8,363 nucleotides of DNA, taken from positions 1 through 8,363 of the forward strand of contig CALDGV010000428.1 of the NCBI GenBank assembly GCA_937941745.1, read 5' to 3'. The position numbers and the translations under genes are program-made. Origin of the DNA: an uncultured Prosthecobacter sp. (GTDB lineage Bacteria; Verrucomicrobiota; Verrucomicrobiia; Verrucomicrobiales; Verrucomicrobiaceae). Of the stretch, positions 6,659-8,363 are shown in pieces. The first letter of the stretch is position 1, and each line of letters begins with the position of its first letter. A model generated the notes under the pieces. It was not told where the DNA came from, made no database searches, and saw nothing but the letters and a program-made list of their open reading frames with translations.

Positions 6659-8056
6659 TCACGGACTTTCGACGACCCGCTGAAGGTGCGCCGCGAGCCG
6701 CTCACGCATGCGATTCATGCGTTCGGCTTGTGCGGGTTGCTTCGCGACGTTGTGGAGTTTGTCAGGATCGCTGCGGAGGTCGTAGAGGAGTTCTTCGCCG
6801 CCTTCCCAGGCGATGTAGCGAAAGGCATCGGTGCGCAGGCTGTGGCCGCGTTGTTTGGTGTGCGGGGCGATCATGGTGCTGATGGCCACCTGCTTTCCTT
6901 TGGCGGCGGGATCATCGAGCATCGGCTTGAGGCTGCGGCCTTGCAGGTGCCTGGGCTTCGGCAGTCCGGCGAGATCGCAGAGTGTGGGGTAGATGTCCAC
7001 TTGCTCGGCCAGGCCGCTGCGGGTGCCGGGCTTCACACCGGGCGCGGCGATGAGCAGCGGCACATGGTTCGCGCCTTCAAAGAGCGTCTGCTTGGCCCAC
7101 AGGCCGTGCTCACCGAGCTGGTAGCCGTGGTCGCCGGTGAGCACGACGATGGTGTTTTCGTCCAGATGCAGCTCACGGAGCTTTGCGAGCACGCGGGCGA
7201 TTTGCGAGTCAACGAAGCTCGTGGAGGCCAAATAGGCCTGCATCGCATCGCGAGCCTCATCGCGAGTGGGCGGTGCATAGCGAAAGATATTGTTGTTCGG
7301 CCGCAGCGAAGCCTTGGGCAGATGAGTGATCACCTCGCCGCCCTCGCGATAAAACGGCGGCAGAGAGAGCTTCTCCTTGTCGATGGCCTCAAAGAACGAC
7401 TTCGGGGCCACAAACGGCGTGTGCGGCCGGATGAAGCCCACAGCCAGAAAAAATGGCTTCTCCTTGAACTGCTCCAGTGTGGTGATGGCATCGTCCGCGA
7501 TGGCGTAGTCCGTGAACTCTTCCGCTGGCCTCGCTGAGGCGGCGTAGGTGCGGTTGAAGCTGTCGCCTTTGGCCTTCGACCTGGGTTGGTCCTCGGGATC
7601 GTTCGCGGCCTTGGCTTCGGCGAGGATTTCGTTGTCCTTGTGCAGCGCGGAGCCGAGCTCGACATCGAGCTTCGTCTTCGGGTCTGGCACATGGAAAACC
7701 TTGCCGACGCGGCCGGTGGCGTAGCCGTGGTTTTTGAAGTGCTGCGGCAGCGTCACCACCTCCGGCAGCGCCTTGCGCAGGCTCGTCTTGAGATCCATCA
7801 CGCCGGTCTTTTCCGGATAGCAGCCCGTGAGAAACGAGCAGCGCGACGGATTGCACAGCGCGAACTGCGTGTAGGCATGCTCAAACCGTACCCCACGCTC
7901 CGCCAGCGCATCCATCCCCGGCGTGCGCACGTGCGCATTGCTATAGCAGCCGAGCGTCGTCGTGAGGTCATCCACGATGATGAAGAGGACGTTGGGGCGT
8001 GATGCCGCCGACAGTGTGGAAAGCAGGGTGAGAAGCAGAATGAAGCCGAGCCGCAT
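6659..8056 (-). CDS. Secreted sulfatase, iduronate-2-sulfatase-like (formylglycine-dependent, S1 family)
   Basis: 465 residues, a normal length for the family. A signal peptide (1-18, ending SAA) precedes RPNVLFIIVDD, whose D29/D30 are metal ligands. The catalytic signature is CNPSRCSFLTG: C68 would be converted to formylglycine (C-x-P-S-R form), with R72 next to it. Other active-site positions visible are K119 and H122 (GKVFH), H212 (RPHTPF), D309/H310 (TGDHG) and K322. The LGCYSN, TLPQHFKNHGY and GYQLGEHGLWAKQTLFE segments point to the iduronate-2-sulfatase-like branch, probably SulfAtlas S1_7, though only a database search can settle the subfamily. The protein should hydrolyse a sulfate ester on a polysaccharide in the periplasm or outside. 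No sulfatase-maturating enzyme is encoded in this window. The start at 8056 is the only one that includes the whole signal peptide. The region before it (8057-8134) holds no clear promoter, and a GGAG there is too distant to be convincing. Confidence 0.94.
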   Translation of the reverse strand: MRLGFILLLTLLSTLSAASRPNVLFIIVDDLTTTLGCYSNAHVRTPGMDALAERGVRFEHAYTQFALCNPSRCSFLTGCYPEKTGVMDLKTSLRKALPEVVTLPQHFKNHGYATGRVGKVFHVPDPKTKLDVELGSALHKDNEILAEAKAANDPEDQPRSKAKGDSFNRTYAASARPAEEFTDYAIADDAITTLEQFKEKPFFLAVGFIRPHTPFVAPKSFFEAIDKEKLSLPPFYREGGEVITHLPKASLRPNNNIFRYAPPTRDEARDAMQAYLASTSFVDSQIARVLAKLRELHLDENTIVVLTGDHGYQLGEHGLWAKQTLFEGANHVPLLIAAPGVKPGTRSGLAEQVDIYPTLCDLAGLPKPRHLQGRSLKPMLDDPAAKGKQVAISTMIAPHTKQRGHSLRTDAFRYIAWEGGEELLYDLRSDPDKLHNVAKQPAQAERMNRMRERLAAHLQRVVESP

Positions 8057-8134
8057 GACGCCCCATGAAACGATCTCCGCAGAACCAACATCTCAGCCAA
8101 TCCCACCTCGGAGCCGGACCCGGTTTCACGCGTT

Positions 8135-8363
8135 CTAGGTTTTCACTTTCGTTGACGCCTTGGGCACACCACCCGGCTTCCTCAAATGCTCCATGAGCGC
8201 TCTCACGGCCTTGCTTTGGAAGCGCTGGGCATTCCACATCATGGCGACGGTGCGGCGCGGTTTTTCGCCGGTGAAGGAGCGATAGACGCGCTGCTCGCTG
8301 GTGTCGATTTTACGCGCCATGTCCGGCACGATCGAAACACCGTGATTGAGCGAGACGAGCTCC
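8135..8363 (-). CDS. LysR-type transcriptional regulator, C-terminal fragment (cut by window edge)
   Basis: The last 76 codons of a gene that begins beyond the window. The translated end contains LVSLNHGVSIVPDMA, then RVYRSFTGEKPRRTVAMMW and AVRALMEHLRK. This is the usual finish of a LysR substrate-binding domain: a glycine-containing turn followed by SxxP, a late strand, and a terminal helix. The DNA-binding part is not visible, so the family call rests on these segments and the effector cannot be named; some OxyR/CysB-like proteins end similarly. It points the same way as the sulfatase, 78 bp upstream of it. Whether it belongs to the same transcription unit is unclear, and LysR genes more often stand alone or face their target. 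Confidence 0.7.
   Translation of the reverse strand, partial: ELVSLNHGVSIVPDMARKIDTSEQRVYRSFTGEKPRRTVAMMWNAQRFQSKAVRALMEHLRKPGGVPKASTKVKT

Noticed and set aside
4758..7537. Further long plus-strand frames (4758-5849, 5904-6683, 6686-7537)
   Set aside because: They lie antisense to the kinase and sulfatase genes, whose catalytic motifs are all intact. The plus-strand products are rich in Arg, Ala, His and Gln, as expected for shadows.
8057..8134. Possible terminator or promoter between the LysR gene and the sulfatase
   Set aside because: GC-rich partial complementarity (GGTCCGGCTCC region) is present, but there is no stable stem followed by a T-run, and no convincing -35/-10 pair. The dyad found elsewhere in the cluster is absent here.

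Overview
The window carries six genes, all on the minus strand, so transcription runs from high to low coordinates. In that order they are: the C-terminal end of a LysR-type regulator (cut by the window edge), an iduronate-2-sulfatase-like secreted sulfatase, a membrane histidine kinase, a NarL-type response regulator, a large PSD1-family secreted cytochrome (PSCyt1/DUF1549/DUF1553), and the N-terminal two thirds or so of a Tat-exported DUF1501 protein (cut by the other edge). The DNA is GC-rich with heavy G/C use at third codon positions, which is why long open frames run antisense to almost every gene. The combination of PSD1 cytochrome, DUF1501 and sulfatase is a hallmark of Verrucomicrobiota and Planctomycetota. 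I lean to Verrucomicrobiota (Verrucomicrobiales type), but the sequence alone does not prove this.

Spacing from the sulfatase onward is tight: 71 bp from sulfatase to kinase, a 4-bp ATGA overlap from kinase to response regulator, 57 bp from response regulator to PSD1, and 14 bp from PSD1 to DUF1501. No convincing terminator is seen between genes. The cluster looks like one functional unit for recognising and processing an extracellular, probably sulfated, polymer. The sulfatase would desulfate it, the PSD1/DUF1501 pair would act on it in the periplasm by a reaction not yet defined for these families, and the two-component system would sense it or its products.

Two observations make the window more than a routine sulfatase locus. 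First, the periplasmic sensor of the kinase consists of two tandem discoidin (F5/8 type C-like) modules that are visibly the same family as a discoidin module inserted between DUF1549 and DUF1553 in the adjacent PSD1 enzyme. Sensor and enzyme therefore appear to share a ligand-binding module. Second, the gaps upstream of the kinase gene and of the PSD1 gene share a near-identical dyad of about 30 bp (TGTCCCGCG-x-T/C-x-GCGTG then TGACA) at nearly the same distance from each start codon. It is a good candidate for the operator or promoter through which the response regulator controls itself and the enzyme pair.

I see no RNA genes, mobile elements or CRISPR arrays. All non-coding gaps are shorter than 80 bp.
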